Shown: positions 1 through 10,117, counted from the stretch's first letter. The stretch: DNA of 64,000 nucleotides from Billgrantia campisalis (GCF_022341425.1 NZ_JABFUC010000001.1:310001-374000); one strand, 5' to 3'. The notes: generated by a model not told the origin, from the sequence alone. Program-made: numbers and translations.

Positions 1-350
1 GCGCGGCGCACCACCGGCACGCGATGCTCGTGGGCCCAGCGAATCTCCGGGTTGCCCTCGTCCACGGCGGTGGAGACCACCACCACGTCGGCGTCGACCA
101 CGTTCTCGGCAGCGTGGCCGATGGCCACCCGGATGCCCTTCTCGCGCAGCCGAGCCACCACCGGCGAGGCCTTGAGGTCGCTGCCGCTGACCTCGTAGCC
201 CTGGTTGGCCAGCACCTCGGCGATGCCGCACATCCCGGCCCCGCCGATACCCACGAAGTGAATGCGCCGGATACGGCGCATGCCCAGGCCACGCCCATGC
301 CGGGGTGGCGTTGCCTGACCGGGGACCGGTCCCAGAGTGCTATCGCTCAC
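1..350 (-). CDS. murC: UDP-N-acetylmuramate--L-alanine ligase, N-terminal part (cut by window edge)
   Basis: Cytoplasmic ATP-dependent ligase that adds L-Ala to UDP-MurNAc, the first peptide step of peptidoglycan precursor synthesis. Only about 116 N-terminal residues are present. After a short leader comes [16 protein letters not shown] (the Rossmann UDP-binding start typical of MurC), then a stretch ending near [17 protein letters not shown] and [10 protein letters not shown], which follow the family closely. I chose GTG at 350 because it overlaps the murG stop, has GGAG about 8 nt upstream, and gives the leader length seen in E. coli MurC; an internal ATG at the MRRIRR position is possible. 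Last gene visible of the dcw operon; ftsQ/ddl/ftsA would be expected beyond the edge. Confidence 0.95.
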   Translation of the reverse strand, partial: MSDSTLGPVPGQATPPRHGRGLGMRRIRRIHFVGIGGAGMCGIAEVLANQGYEVSGSDLKASPVVARLREKGIRVAIGHAAENVVDADVVVVSTAVDEGNPEIRWAHEHRVPVVRR

Positions 351-1428
351 GCGCTGTCTCCATGCAGCCGGCCACCAGGCGCTCGACGGCGTCGAGGTGC
401 GCACACCCGCGGGCGTGCGCCGCCATGGCGGCGAGAGTGTCGGGGTTGAGCAGCGCCGTCAGGCGCTCGGCCAGCCGCGCTGCGGTCATGTCGTGCTGCG
501 GCAGCAGATCCGCCGCCCCCGCCGCCACCAGGGCGCGGGCGTTGGCGGTCTGGTGGTCGTCCACCGCATGGGGGAAGGGCACGAACAGAGCCGGCTTGGC
601 CGCCGCGGCCAGCTCGGCTACGGTCAGGGCGCCGGCCCGGCACACCACCAGGTCGGCCCAGCCATAGGCCGCCGCCATATCATCGATGAAAGCGCTCACC
701 TCGGCGTCGACGCCGTGCTGGCGGTAGCCCTCCCGGGTGGCGGCATCCTTGTCGCGGCCGGCCTGGTGGCGTACCTCGGGGCGGCTCTCCGGCGGCAGCG
801 CCGCCAATGCCTCGGGCAGCCGTTGATTGAGCGCCAGGGCGCCCAGCGAGCCGCCCACCACCAGCAGGCGCAGGCGACGTCCGCGCATGGCATCGACCTC
901 CCGGGGCGACTCGCCCAGGGCGGCGATCGCCTCGCGCACCGGATTGCCCACCACCTCGCCGCGCCCGGCAAAGGCCTGGGGAAAGGCGGCATAGACGCGC
1001 CGCGCCAGCCGAGCCAGCACCCGGTTGGTCAGCCCGGCCACGGCGTTCTGCTCGTGGATCAGCAGCGGCCGGCGCAACAGCCAGGCGGCAAGCCCGCCGG
1101 GGCCGCTGGCGAAGCCGCCCATCCCCACCACCAGTGCCGGGTCGAGGCGGCGAATGATCGCCCTCGCCTGCCACACCGCCCGGGTCAAGTTGAAGGGGGC
1201 CGACAGCCAGCCCGCCAGGCCGTTGCCGCGCAGCCCGCTCACGGCGATACGGTGCAGCGGAATATCGGCCTCGGGCACCAGGCGGTTCTCGATGCCCCGC
1301 GGGCTGCCCAGCCAGTGTACCTCGACGCCCTGCTCCTGGAGCCCCCGGGCCAGGGAGAGGGCCGGGATCACGTGCCCCCCGGTGCCGCCGGCCATGATCA
1401 GGGCGCGTCGGGTCTCGTCCTTGCTCAC
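340..1428 (-). CDS. murG: UDP-GlcNAc:lipid I N-acetylglucosaminyltransferase MurG
   Basis: Converts lipid I to lipid II on the cytoplasmic membrane face, the last intracellular peptidoglycan step. 362 aa, the usual length for this GT28 enzyme. The N-terminal glycine-rich AGGTGGH loop (residues 13-19), the [13 protein letters not shown] stretch, [13 protein letters not shown] and the C-terminal sugar-nucleotide site [13 protein letters not shown] are all present. Start is GTG at 1428, overlapping the ftsW stop by 4 bp (GTGA) with AGGAG about 7 nt upstream; the reading frame is open far upstream but only shadows ftsW there. It overlaps murC by 11 bp, so the three genes should be translationally coupled. 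Confidence 0.98.
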   Translation of the reverse strand: MSKDETRRALIMAGGTGGHVIPALSLARGLQEQGVEVHWLGSPRGIENRLVPEADIPLHRIAVSGLRGNGLAGWLSAPFNLTRAVWQARAIIRRLDPALVVGMGGFASGPGGLAAWLLRRPLLIHEQNAVAGLTNRVLARLARRVYAAFPQAFAGRGEVVGNPVREAIAALGESPREVDAMRGRRLRLLVVGGSLGALALNQRLPEALAALPPESRPEVRHQAGRDKDAATREGYRQHGVDAEVSAFIDDMAAAYGWADLVVCRAGALTVAELAAAAKPALFVPFPHAVDDHQTANARALVAAGAADLLPQHDMTAARLAERLTALLNPDTLAAMAAHARGCAHLDAVERLVAGCMETARER

Positions 1429-2639
1429 TTGCTCACTCCTTGTTCCCCCAGGCGCGCGCCGTGCGAGGCTCTCGGGGCGACCGGGCTTGAGCGTCGCACG
1501 GCCCGGCGGGTTTCGATATCGGCCCGCAGCAGCAGCGCCATCATCACCGCGCTGATCAGCAGGCTGGAACCGCCGTAGCTGAGCAGCGGCAGGGTCAACC
1601 CCTTGGTCGGCAGCATCCCGGTGCTCACGGCGATGTTGATGAAGGCCTGAGCCCCGACCACCAGGGCGATGCCGTAGCTGAGGTAGGCGGCGAAGGCGAG
1701 GCCCGCCAGCTCGGCGCGCCGCCCCACCGCCATGGCCCGATAGATCAGCAGGCCGAACAGCCCGACCACGCCGACCGCGCCGAACAGTCCCAGCTCCTCG
1801 GCCAGCACCGCGAAGACGAAATCGGTATGCGCCTCCGGCAGATAGAAGAGCTTCTGAACGCTGTTGCCGAGCCCCATCCCCAGCCAGTGCCCGCGGCCAT
1901 AGGCGATCAAGGCCTGGGTCAGCTGATAGCCGCTGGCAAACTGGTCCGCCCAGGGGTCGGCGAAGCTGGTCAGACGCGCCAGGCGATAGGGCTCGGCGAT
2001 CGCCACATAGAAGCCCAGCAGCCCCACCGCGCCGAGGATCAGCACGAAACGCCCCCAGGGCGCGCCGGCCATCAGCAGCATGCCCATCACGCAGCCCACC
2101 ATGACCACCGCGGCGCCGTAGTCGGGCGCCAGAATCAGCAGCACGGCGATCAGCCCCACCACCAGCAGCGGGCGCAGGAAGGCGCCCCACTGGCGCCTCA
2201 CCTGGGGCAGGAAACGCTCCAGGTAGCCCGCCATGTAGGCGATCAGGCACAGCTTGGCGACTTCCGAGGCCTGCAGGTTGAATGGAATGCCGGGAATCGA
2301 CAGCCAGCGCTTGCTGCCGTTGACCTCGCGACCCACCAGCAGCACCAGCCCCAGCAGCGCGATGCCAACCAGCAGCAGCAAAGGCCCGTTGGCCCGCCAC
2401 CAGGCCAGCGGCACGCGCAGGGTCACCGCCGCGGCCAGCAGCGCCACGCCCATGAACAGCGTATGGCGCTGGCTGAAGTACCAGGGGTTGCCGGTGAGAC
2501 CGGCCGCCACCTCGGTGGACGCCGAGGTGACCATGACCCAGCCGATCAGCATCAGCGCCAGGGCGGCAAACAGCAGCCAGCCATCGTAGGGCTGGTCGCG
2601 GGTCGACAGCCGCTGGCGGAGAGCCGCGAGGCGCTTCAT
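1425..2639 (-). CDS. ftsW: Septal peptidoglycan glycosyltransferase FtsW
   Basis: SEDS-family polytopic membrane enzyme that polymerises lipid II at the division septum together with FtsI. 404 aa with about ten hydrophobic segments. The family signature near the end (GLTLPLLSYGGSSLL) and the central region with NGSKRWLSIPGIPFNLQ and EVAKL are clear. Start ATG at 2639 overlaps the murD stop (ATGA). The N-terminus MKRLAALRQRLSTRDQPYDG is cytoplasmic and basic. It sits between murD and murG as in most dcw clusters. Confidence 0.98.
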   Translation of the reverse strand: MKRLAALRQRLSTRDQPYDGWLLFAALALMLIGWVMVTSASTEVAAGLTGNPWYFSQRHTLFMGVALLAAAVTLRVPLAWWRANGPLLLLVGIALLGLVLLVGREVNGSKRWLSIPGIPFNLQASEVAKLCLIAYMAGYLERFLPQVRRQWGAFLRPLLVVGLIAVLLILAPDYGAAVVMVGCVMGMLLMAGAPWGRFVLILGAVGLLGFYVAIAEPYRLARLTSFADPWADQFASGYQLTQALIAYGRGHWLGMGLGNSVQKLFYLPEAHTDFVFAVLAEELGLFGAVGVVGLFGLLIYRAMAVGRRAELAGLAFAAYLSYGIALVVGAQAFINIAVSTGMLPTKGLTLPLLSYGGSSLLISAVMMALLLRADIETRRAVRRSSPVAPRASHGARLGEQGVSK

Positions 2640-4015
2640 GCCTGCACCTCCGCCGCTTGCCGGGTGACCCAGCGCCGGAACACCTCGCCGCGCTCCTGGT
2701 AGTTGGCGAACTGGTCGAGACTGGCGCAGGCCGGTGACAGCAGCACGCAGTCGCCGGGCTCGGCGATCTCCCAGGCGCGCTCCATGGCGGCCTCCAGGTC
2801 GTCGACCTGGGTCAACGGCAGCCGGTCGCGCAGGGCGCGGGCCAGTCGCTCCCCGTCCAGGCCGAACAGGATCGCCTCGCGGCCGAAGCGACTCAGCGGC
2901 TCGGCCAGCGGCCGAAAGTCGGCCCCCTTGCCCACGCCCCCGGCGAGCAGGATCAGGCGCCCGCTCAGTGCCGGGCCCAGCCCGGCAATGGCGGCCAGGG
3001 TGGCCCCCACGTTGGTGCCCTTGGAGTCGTTGATCCAGCGGACCCCCTCGATCTCGGCCACCAGCTCGCCGCGATGCGGCAGGCCGGCGAAGCGGCGCAG
3101 CACCCGGCACATGGCCTCCCGGGGCAGCGCCAGCCGCGTGCCCATGGCCAGCGCCGCCAGGGCATTGGCCTGGTTGTGGCGCCCGGCCAGGCGCACCTCG
3201 TCGGCGGGCATCAGCGGCGTCTCGCCGTGCATCAGCCAGTCGCGCCCCTCGCGCCGGGCGATGCCCCACTCCCCGCAGTCGGGCGCCTGGGTGGTGAAGC
3301 TGTCCTGGGCCGGCAGGCGCCACTCGGGCCAGGTCATGGGATCCTCGGCGTTGACCACGCCGTGGTGGGCGCCGCGAAAGATGCCCAACTTGGCGGCGCG
3401 GTAGCCGGCCATGTCGCCGTGGCGGTCCAGGTGATCCTCGGACAGGTTGAGAAAGGCGGCGGTCTCGGCACCCAGCCTGGGAGTGGTCTCGAGCTGGAAG
3501 CTGGAGAGCTCGAGCACGTAGAAATCGGCATCCGGCTGGTCGGCGAGCAGGTCCAGCGCCGGGGTACCGAGGTTGCCGCCCACGGCGACGCGCCGCCCCG
3601 CCTCACGGGCCATCTCGCCGAGCAGGGTGGTCACCGTGGACTTGGCATTGGAACCGGTGATCGCCGCGATGGGGGCATGGCAGGCGCGCACGAAGAGCGC
3701 GATCTCGCCCACCACCAGCGGCTCGCCGGTGGCCTCGCGCCGCCGGCCGGCCAGGGCGTTCAGCCCCGGCGTGCGCGGGTCGATGCCCGGGCTAAGCACC
3801 ACCTCCTCCACCTCGCTGAGATCGAGCCCCGTCAGCGAGCCACAGTGGATGGCCACCCCGGGATGGGCGGCGTGGAAATCATCGACCCCCGGCGGCACCG
3901 CGCGGGTATCGGCCACCATGTAGCGAACCCCCAGGCGGCTCAGGTGTCGGCAGATGGCCCGGCCCGAGACCCCGAGCCCGACCACCAGCGTGGTTCCCTT
4001 CGGCACCTTGATCAT
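2636..4015 (-). CDS. murD: UDP-N-acetylmuramoyl-L-alanine--D-glutamate ligase
   Basis: Adds D-Glu to UDP-MurNAc-L-Ala in the cytoplasm. 459 aa. N-terminal UDP-binding domain (VVGLGVSGRA), central ATPase domain with P-loop ITGSNAKSTVTT, followed by LELSSFQLETT and NLSEDHLDRH, then the C-terminal ligase domain with NDSKGTNVGA and LLSPACASLDQF. The P-loop has Ala where many relatives have Gly (NAK for NGK); I recall the same variant in Pseudomonas MurD, so it is not a lesion. I chose ATG at 4015 over the in-frame ATG at 4036 because CAGGAG lies about 6 nt before it. The stop overlaps ftsW by 4 bp. Confidence 0.97.
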   Translation of the reverse strand: MIKVPKGTTLVVGLGVSGRAICRHLSRLGVRYMVADTRAVPPGVDDFHAAHPGVAIHCGSLTGLDLSEVEEVVLSPGIDPRTPGLNALAGRRREATGEPLVVGEIALFVRACHAPIAAITGSNAKSTVTTLLGEMAREAGRRVAVGGNLGTPALDLLADQPDADFYVLELSSFQLETTPRLGAETAAFLNLSEDHLDRHGDMAGYRAAKLGIFRGAHHGVVNAEDPMTWPEWRLPAQDSFTTQAPDCGEWGIARREGRDWLMHGETPLMPADEVRLAGRHNQANALAALAMGTRLALPREAMCRVLRRFAGLPHRGELVAEIEGVRWINDSKGTNVGATLAAIAGLGPALSGRLILLAGGVGKGADFRPLAEPLSRFGREAILFGLDGERLARALRDRLPLTQVDDLEAAMERAWEIAEPGDCVLLSPACASLDQFANYQERGEVFRRWVTRQAAEVQA

Positions 4016-4058
4016 CGCATCTCCTGTGGACGGCATCGACGCGCCTCGCCGAACGCGC

Positions 4059-5141
4059 TCAGCGCACCTTGAGTGTGGCCAGGCCGACCAGCACCAGCAC
4101 CACGGTGATGATCCAGAAGCGCACGATGACCCGCGGCTCCGGCCAGCCCTTGAGTTCGTAGTGGTGATGCAGCGGCGCCATGCGGAAGATCCGTCGTCCG
4201 GTCAGCTTGTAGGAGCCCACCTGGAGGATCACCGAGATGGTCTCCATGACGAAGATTCCGCCCATGATGAACAGCACGATCTCCTGGCGCACGATCACCG
4301 CCACCACGCCGAGTGCGGCGCCCAGGGCCAGGGCCCCCACGTCGCCCATGAACACCTGGGCCGGATAGGTGTTGAACCACAGAAAGCCCAGGCCGGCGCC
4401 GGCGATGGTCGCGCAGAACACGGCGAGCTCGCCCGCGCCGACGATGTTGGGAATCTGCAGATAGTTGGCGAAGACGGCGTTGCCGCTGGCGTAGGCGAAC
4501 ACCGCCAGGCCCATGGCCACCATCACCGTGGGCATGATGGCCAGGCCGTCGAGGCCATCGGTGAGATTCACCGCGTTGGAGCTGCCGACGATCACCAGGT
4601 AGGTAAGCACGATGTAGAACACGCCCAGCGGCAGCACGATGTCCTTGAACAGCGGCACGATCAGGCTGGTCTCCACCGGGTTGCCGGCGGTCGCATAGAG
4701 CACCACCGCCGCCAGCAGCCCGATCACCGACTGCCAGAGATACTTCCAGCGCGCCGGCAGGCCGCGGGGATTCTTCTCCACCACCTTGCGGTAGTCATCG
4801 ACCCAGCCGATCGCCCCAAAGCCGAGCGTCACAGTGAGCACGATCCACACATAGTGGTTGGCGAGATCGGCCCACAGCAGGGTGCTGACGGCGATGGCCA
4901 TGAGGATCATCGCCCCCCCCATGGTCGGCGTGCCGGCCTTGGAGAGGTGGGACTGGGGGCCGTCGTCGCGCACCGCCTGGCCGATCTGGCGCTCGACCAG
5001 CCGACGAATCATCCAGGGGCCCAGCCACAGGCACAGCAGCAGAGCGGTCAGGGTGCCCAGGATCATGCGCAGGGTCAGATAGTTGAAGACGTTGAAGGCG
5101 CTCTGGAATTGCGCCAGAAAATCGGCCAGAAAAAGCAGCAT
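4059..5141 (-). CDS. mraY: Phospho-N-acetylmuramoyl-pentapeptide-transferase MraY
   Basis: Polytopic inner-membrane enzyme that transfers phospho-MurNAc-pentapeptide to undecaprenyl phosphate, making lipid I. 360 aa, the same length as the E. coli protein. Conserved elements visible: [11 protein letters not shown] in the first cytoplasmic loop, WVDDYRKV, the [10 protein letters not shown] motif with catalytic aspartates, and the [15 protein letters not shown] histidine loop near the C-terminus. Nine nucleotides separate it from the murF stop, and 43 bp separate its stop from the murD start. Confidence 0.98.
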   Translation of the reverse strand: MLLFLADFLAQFQSAFNVFNYLTLRMILGTLTALLLCLWLGPWMIRRLVERQIGQAVRDDGPQSHLSKAGTPTMGGAMILMAIAVSTLLWADLANHYVWIVLTVTLGFGAIGWVDDYRKVVEKNPRGLPARWKYLWQSVIGLLAAVVLYATAGNPVETSLIVPLFKDIVLPLGVFYIVLTYLVIVGSSNAVNLTDGLDGLAIMPTVMVAMGLAVFAYASGNAVFANYLQIPNIVGAGELAVFCATIAGAGLGFLWFNTYPAQVFMGDVGALALGAALGVVAVIVRQEIVLFIMGGIFVMETISVILQVGSYKLTGRRIFRMAPLHHHYELKGWPEPRVIVRFWIITVVLVLVGLATLKVR

Positions 5142-5150
5142 GTGTTCCGT

Positions 5151-6542
5151 TCACCTTGATGCGTCGGCGCTCAGCGCCGCCACGACCCGTTCCATGCCGG
5201 CGCTGCGCGAGCCCTTGATCAGCACGCTTGCCCCTGCAGGCAGTTGGTCCAGGACATGGCGCGTCAGCGCCTCGCGGTCGTTGAAATGGCACCCGCCTTC
5301 CCCGAAGGCGTCGCTGGCCGGCTGCGCCAGCGCCCCGCAAGTGCCGAGCACGTCGATTCCCAGTTCCCGTGCGTAGCGGCCGGCCTCGGCGTGCAGCCGA
5401 TCCGATGCCGCACCCAATTCGCCCATAGCGCCCAGCAGGCACCAGCGCGGCCCCGGCAGTTCGGCAAGCAGCGCCAGCGCCGCCTTGACCGCCCCGGGGT
5501 TGGCATTATAGGTATCGTCCAGCAGGCGGGCGCCACGGACGCCGGCCAGGGTGCTGAGCCGGCCCGGCATCGGCAGCGCCGCCGCGAGCCCCTCCGCCAG
5601 GCGCTCGGCCGGCAGCCCCAGGGCCAGGGCCGCCGCCGCCGCCGCCAGGGCGTTGGCCACGCTGTGGCGGCCGAGCAGCGCGAGCTGCACCCTGCCCGCC
5701 TCGCGCCCGTCCACGACAAGCGTGAAAGCATAGCGTCCCAGGGCGTCACAGGCCAGCGCTGTGGCGCCGACCCTGGCGCCCCCGCCCAGCCCGAAATCGA
5801 TCACCTCCCGGGGCGCGGCCAGCCGCGACCAGAGCGGGAAGTAGGCATCGTCGCGGTTGAGCACCGCCACCCCATCGGCGGGCAGGCCGGTGAGGATCTC
5901 TGCCTTGGCCTGGGCGATGCGGCCCATGCCTCCGAACTCGCCGACGTGGGCACCGGTGACGTTGGTGATCACCGCCACCTGCGGCTCGGCCAGGGCCGTG
6001 GTCCAGGCGATCTCGCCCAGGTGGTTGGCGCCCAGCTCCACCACCGCCTGGCGGTGCTCGGCACCCAGCGCCAGCAGCGTCAACGGCGCGCCGATATCGT
6101 TGTTGAGATTGCCGCGGGTGGCGAGCGTCGTTCCGCAACGACCGAGCAGCGCGGCGAGGATCTCCTTGACGCTGGTCTTGCCGCTATTACCGGTCACGGC
6201 CACCAGCGGCCGCCCCCAGGCGCGGCGCCGCGCGCGTCCCAGCAGCCCCAGCGCCAGCCGGCTATCCGGCACCACCAGCTGGGGCAATGGGTCATCCGCC
6301 GGGCGCTCCACTCTTCTCTCCACTACGGCCGCCACGGCACCGGCCTGGCGGGCCTCGCCGATGAAGTCATGGCCGTCGAAACGCTCGCCGACCAGCGCCA
6401 CGAACAGCGCCCCGGGACGCAGCCGGCGGCTATCGGTGACGATCTCGCCCACCGCCAGGTCGCCGCTGCCGGGGGGGAGCCCGGCCGAGACGCCCAGCGC
6501 TTCGGCCACGGCGGCGAGGGTCTCCAGACCGACGCCGCTCAT
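5151..6542 (-). CDS. murF: UDP-N-acetylmuramoyl-tripeptide--D-alanyl-D-alanine ligase
   Basis: Adds D-Ala-D-Ala to the UDP-MurNAc tripeptide, completing the cytoplasmic pentapeptide. 463 aa. The Mur-ligase P-loop is AVTGNSGKTSVKE, followed by TRGNLNNDIGAPLTLL and ELGANHLGEIA, typical of MurF rather than the other Mur ligases. The C-terminal domain carries LLDDTYNANP and LLGAMGELG. ATG at 6542 overlaps the murE stop by 4 bp. Confidence 0.97.
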   Translation of the reverse strand: MSGVGLETLAAVAEALGVSAGLPPGSGDLAVGEIVTDSRRLRPGALFVALVGERFDGHDFIGEARQAGAVAAVVERRVERPADDPLPQLVVPDSRLALGLLGRARRRAWGRPLVAVTGNSGKTSVKEILAALLGRCGTTLATRGNLNNDIGAPLTLLALGAEHRQAVVELGANHLGEIAWTTALAEPQVAVITNVTGAHVGEFGGMGRIAQAKAEILTGLPADGVAVLNRDDAYFPLWSRLAAPREVIDFGLGGGARVGATALACDALGRYAFTLVVDGREAGRVQLALLGRHSVANALAAAAAALALGLPAERLAEGLAAALPMPGRLSTLAGVRGARLLDDTYNANPGAVKAALALLAELPGPRWCLLGAMGELGAASDRLHAEAGRYARELGIDVLGTCGALAQPASDAFGEGGCHFNDREALTRHVLDQLPAGASVLIKGSRSAGMERVVAALSADASR

Positions 6543-8050
6543 GGCCGCGCCTGCGCGCGGTCGGTCAGCACACGCTCAGCCTCGGCGGCATCGCAGAAGG
6601 CGTGGCGCACGCCAGCGATCTCCTGGTAGCTCTCATGGCCCTTGCCGGCGATCAGCACCGCGTCCTCCGGCGCCGCGGCCGCAAGGGTGCGGGCGATGGC
6701 CGCGGCCCGCCCCTCGACGTTCCAGGCCCGGGCCCGGCCCTCGGACGACAGCCCGGCCAGGATCTGGTCGCGAATGGCCGCCGCGGCCTCGCCGCGGGGA
6801 TTGTCGTCGCTGATCACCAGGCAGTCGGCATGGCGCTCGGCGGCCGCCGCCATCAGCGGCCGCTTGCCGGCATCGCGCTCGCCCCCACAGCCGAACAGAC
6901 ACCACAGCCGGCCGTCGCCGGGCAGGTGGGCACGCAGCGCCAGCAGGGCATTCTCCAGCGCATCGGGGGTGTGGGCGTAATCGACGATCACCGCCGGACA
7001 GCCCGGGTGAATCAGCGGCTGCAGGCGCCCCGGCACCGGCGACACCCGCTCGGCGGCGGCGAACAGCGCGGGCAGCGGCTCCCCCAGCCCGTAGAGGGTG
7101 GCGATGGCCAGCAGCAGGTTGTCGAGGCTGAAGCGGCCGAGCAGCGGCAGCTCCAGGCGCATCTCCCCCTCGGGGGTGGCGACCAGGGCCAGCTGGCCGT
7201 CCGCTTGCGCCTGCCAATCGAGCACCCGCAGCGTCGCCGCCGGGTCATCCCCCACCGCCAGCACCCGCACCCCCGGCGCCACCCCGGCCAGCATCAGCTT
7301 TGCCAGTGGGTCGTCGGCATTGACCACCGCCAGGGAGAGCTCCGAGCGGCGAAACAGGCGCGCCTTGGCCGCGGCATAGGCGGCCATGCTGCCGTGGTAG
7401 TCGAGATGATCGCGGCTGAGGTTGGTGAATACCGCCGCGGTCACCTCGCAGCCCTCCAGGCGATCCTGCTCCAGGGCATGGGAGGAGACCTCCATGGCCA
7501 CCCGCTGCAGCCCCGCGGCGGCCATCTCGCCGAGCGCCGCCTGCAGCATCAGCGGCCCCGGGGTGGTCAGCTCCCCACCGCGCAGCGCGCCCGGCCGCCC
7601 ATGCCCGAGGGTGCCGACCACGCCGGCGTCGCGGCCCAGGGCGGTGCTCAGCTCGGCGAGATAGTGGGTGACCGAGCTCTTGCCGTTGGTGCCGGTCACG
7701 CCGATCAGCTCCAGCTCAGCGGGCACTGCGAAGAGCGCATGGCCCAGCTCGCCGAGTCGCTGGCGCAGAAAGGGCAGGCCCAGCACCCGGGGATCCCGTG
7801 CCCGCTCGGGAACCGTCTCATTGCGATCGAGGTGATAAAGCACGCAGGCGGCGCCCCGGTCCAGCGCGGCGGCGAGAAAATCGCGACCGTCGACGGCCAC
7901 GCCAGGCACGGCCAGGAACACATCACCCTCGGTCACCCGGCGGCTGTCCAGCACCAGGCTGACGCTGCCCTCCAGAGCGACGGCCGCCTCGGCCAGGTTG
8001 GGCCAGTAGCGGTGGATCGCGGCCTGGAGATGGGAAGCACTCACCTGCAT
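6539..8050 (-). CDS. murE: UDP-N-acetylmuramoyl-L-alanyl-D-glutamate--2,6-diaminopimelate ligase
   Basis: Adds the third residue to the peptidoglycan precursor peptide. 503 aa. P-loop GVTGTNGKSSVTHY, then TTPGPL, MEVSSHAL, NLSRDHLDYHG. The substrate motif DDNPRGE (the DNPR box) marks specificity for meso-diaminopimelate rather than lysine, as expected for a Gram-negative. Two in-frame starts compete: ATG 8056 and ATG 8050. I prefer 8050 because GAGGT lies about 7 nt upstream of it, whereas it abuts the earlier one. The stop overlaps murF. Confidence 0.96.
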   Translation of the reverse strand: MQVSASHLQAAIHRYWPNLAEAAVALEGSVSLVLDSRRVTEGDVFLAVPGVAVDGRDFLAAALDRGAACVLYHLDRNETVPERARDPRVLGLPFLRQRLGELGHALFAVPAELELIGVTGTNGKSSVTHYLAELSTALGRDAGVVGTLGHGRPGALRGGELTTPGPLMLQAALGEMAAAGLQRVAMEVSSHALEQDRLEGCEVTAAVFTNLSRDHLDYHGSMAAYAAAKARLFRRSELSLAVVNADDPLAKLMLAGVAPGVRVLAVGDDPAATLRVLDWQAQADGQLALVATPEGEMRLELPLLGRFSLDNLLLAIATLYGLGEPLPALFAAAERVSPVPGRLQPLIHPGCPAVIVDYAHTPDALENALLALRAHLPGDGRLWCLFGCGGERDAGKRPLMAAAAERHADCLVISDDNPRGEAAAAIRDQILAGLSSEGRARAWNVEGRAAAIARTLAAAAPEDAVLIAGKGHESYQEIAGVRHAFCDAAEAERVLTDRAQARP

Positions 8051-8081
8051 GGGCATACCTCTGTCAGGAGTTGAAGGACGC

Positions 8082-9791
8082 TCAGCGCGAACGCTGGTCG
8101 GGCGGCACATCGAGCAGCCGCAGGGCACCGCCGGTGACCCGTGAGAACACCGGGGCCGCCACGGCACCGCCGAAGAAATCACCGCCGCGCGGATGGTCGA
8201 TCATCACGATGGTAACGATGCGCGGGTCGGAGACCGGCGCCACCCCGGCGAAGAGGCTGCGGTAGGCTTCCCGCTCATAGCCCCGCGCCGAGGTCTTGCG
8301 CACCGTGCCGGTCTTACCGGCAACGCGGTAGCCGGGCACCCCGGCGCGGCGCCCGCCGGTGCCGGGCTGCACGGACTCCTCCATGATGCGCAGCAGATCA
8401 TGGGCCACCGCCGAGTCGATGACCTGGGTGCCGGGCGGCGCCTCGGGCAGCTTGAGCAGCGACGGCGGCAGGCGCACCCCGCCGTTGGCCAGGGCGGTGT
8501 AGGCGCTGGCCAGCTGCAGGGCCGACACCGACAGTCCGTAGCCATAGGAGAGCGCCGCCCACTGGCTGCGCGACCAGCGCACCGGCGCCGGCAGGTTGCC
8601 GACCGCCTCGCCGGGAAAGCCGGTCTCGGTGCTCTGGCCGAAGCCCAGGCGCCGGTAGAGCTCCGGCACCAGCGGCTCGTCGAGCTCCAGCACCAGCTTG
8701 GACATACCGATATTCGATGACTTCTCGAGGATACCGGCCAGGTCCAGCTCGCCGTAGTTGCGAATGTCCCGGATGGTGAAGCGGTCGAGCATCATCCAGC
8801 CCGGCGAGGTATCGACGACCACATCGCGGTCGAAGCGGCCGCTCTCCATGATCGCCGCCATGGCCAGCGGCTTGACCACCGAGCCGGGCTCGAAGACATC
8901 GACGATGGCCTGGTTGCGCAGCCCGCGAGGGTCGAGGCCGGCACGGTTGTTGGGGTTGTAGGAGGGCTGGTTGGCCATGGCCAGCACCTCGCCGGTGCGG
9001 GCGTCCATCATCACCACCACGCCACCATCGGCCTGGTGCTCGGCCACCGCCGCCTTAAGTTCACGATAGGCCATGTACTGCAGGCGCTGGTCAATGGCCA
9101 GGGTCAGCTCGCCGCCCGGCTGCGCCTCGCGCAGCAGCGCCAGGTCGCGCACCAGGCGGCCGCGGCGGTCCTGCATCACCCGCCGCTGCCCCGGCGTGCC
9201 GGCCAGGTAGGGCTGGTAGGCAAGCTCCAGCCCCTCCTGGCCCTTGTCGTCGACGTTGGTCACCCCCAGCAGCTGGGCGGCCACCTCGCCGGCCGGGTAG
9301 TAGCGTTTGTACTCGTGCTGGGCATAGACGCCAGGCACGCGCAGGTCGACCACCCGCTGGGCGGCGGCGGGGGTCAGCTGACGGCGCAGGTACATGAACT
9401 CCCGGGACGCGAAGCGCTCGAGGCGGGCATCGAGATCGTCCAGGGAGAGATTCAGCGCGTGGGCCAGCTGCAGGCGCTGGATCGGATCCTCCGGCACCTC
9501 CTGGGGATTGGCCCACAGGGTCACCACCGGGGTCGAGATGGCCAGCGGTTCACCGTGGCGGTCGCTGATCATGCCGCGATGGGCGCTCAGCGCCTGGGTC
9601 CGCAGGATGCGCGCATCGCCCTGCCCCTGCAGAAAGGGACGGTCGATGACATGCAGGGTGACGATGCGTCCGGTCAGCAGCAGCAGGCCGATCACCACCA
9701 GCCCCAGCACCAGCAGATAGCGTGCCTGCCCCATGGGCGCCGAGGGGGGGCGTCGACGCGGCGTCACGCCGCTGCGCGGCTCGGCCCTCAT
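8082..9791 (-). CDS. ftsI: Peptidoglycan D,D-transpeptidase FtsI (PBP3)
   Basis: Septum-specific class B penicillin-binding protein that cross-links new glycan strands in partnership with FtsW. 569 aa. A basic cytoplasmic tail is followed by one membrane anchor (about residues 23-42), the dimerisation/pedestal domain beginning RGMISDRHGEPLA, and the transpeptidase domain with SxxK at S304-K307 (PGSVVKP), SxN at S358-N360 and KTGT at 493-496. Start ATG at 9791 overlaps the ftsL stop (ATGA), giving a length close to E. coli PBP3. Confidence 0.97.
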   Translation of the reverse strand: MRAEPRSGVTPRRRPPSAPMGQARYLLVLGLVVIGLLLLTGRIVTLHVIDRPFLQGQGDARILRTQALSAHRGMISDRHGEPLAISTPVVTLWANPQEVPEDPIQRLQLAHALNLSLDDLDARLERFASREFMYLRRQLTPAAAQRVVDLRVPGVYAQHEYKRYYPAGEVAAQLLGVTNVDDKGQEGLELAYQPYLAGTPGQRRVMQDRRGRLVRDLALLREAQPGGELTLAIDQRLQYMAYRELKAAVAEHQADGGVVVMMDARTGEVLAMANQPSYNPNNRAGLDPRGLRNQAIVDVFEPGSVVKPLAMAAIMESGRFDRDVVVDTSPGWMMLDRFTIRDIRNYGELDLAGILEKSSNIGMSKLVLELDEPLVPELYRRLGFGQSTETGFPGEAVGNLPAPVRWSRSQWAALSYGYGLSVSALQLASAYTALANGGVRLPPSLLKLPEAPPGTQVIDSAVAHDLLRIMEESVQPGTGGRRAGVPGYRVAGKTGTVRKTSARGYEREAYRSLFAGVAPVSDPRIVTIVMIDHPRGGDFFGGAVAAPVFSRVTGGALRLLDVPPDQRSR

Positions 9792-10117
9792 GGGCGGATC
9801 ACCTCGACCTCGTCGACCCCGGGCAGGCGCATCTCCAGCCGCTCCACGGCCAGGCGCTCGATCCGCGCCGGCGATGACCAGGCGCTCTCCTCCAGCAGCA
9901 GCTGCCCCCATTCGGTCTGCAACTGGTCGCGCTCGCGCTCGAGCTGCTGCAGGCGAGCGTACTGCTCGCGGGTCAGGTGGCTGGTGCCGACCGCGGCCGT
10001 GGCTGTGACCAGGCAGGCCAGCACCAGCACCGCCACCAGCAGTAGCCGGGGGTCGATCAACCGGCTCAAGGAGCCGCCGAAGCGGAAGGAAGCGGGGGTC
10101 GGTCGTCCGTGAGTCAT
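9788..10117 (-). CDS. ftsL: Cell division protein FtsL
   Basis: Small bitopic divisome protein (109 aa) that forms a complex with FtsB and FtsQ and activates FtsWI. It has a short basic cytoplasmic tail, a single transmembrane helix (about residues 25-43), then a periplasmic heptad-like coiled coil around REQYARLQQLERERDQLQTE and the family ending with ARIERLAVERLEM. Sequence conservation in this family is low; position between rsmH and ftsI makes the assignment firm. It lies 8 bp after rsmH and overlaps ftsI. Confidence 0.93.
   Translation of the reverse strand: MTHGRPTPASFRFGGSLSRLIDPRLLLVAVLVLACLVTATAAVGTSHLTREQYARLQQLERERDQLQTEWGQLLLEESAWSSPARIERLAVERLEMRLPGVDEVEVIRP

Noticed and set aside
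337..1578. Long plus-strand open frame opposite murG/ftsW
   Set aside because: High GC keeps antisense frames open; the translation has no recognisable motif while the minus strand encodes full-length murG and ftsW. The same applies to many other long antisense frames in the window.
3640..3665. MurD P-loop with Ala instead of Gly (SNAKST) as a possible inactivating change
   Set aside because: I recall the same form in Pseudomonas MurD, the rest of the protein is intact, and the gene is essential, so this is a normal variant.
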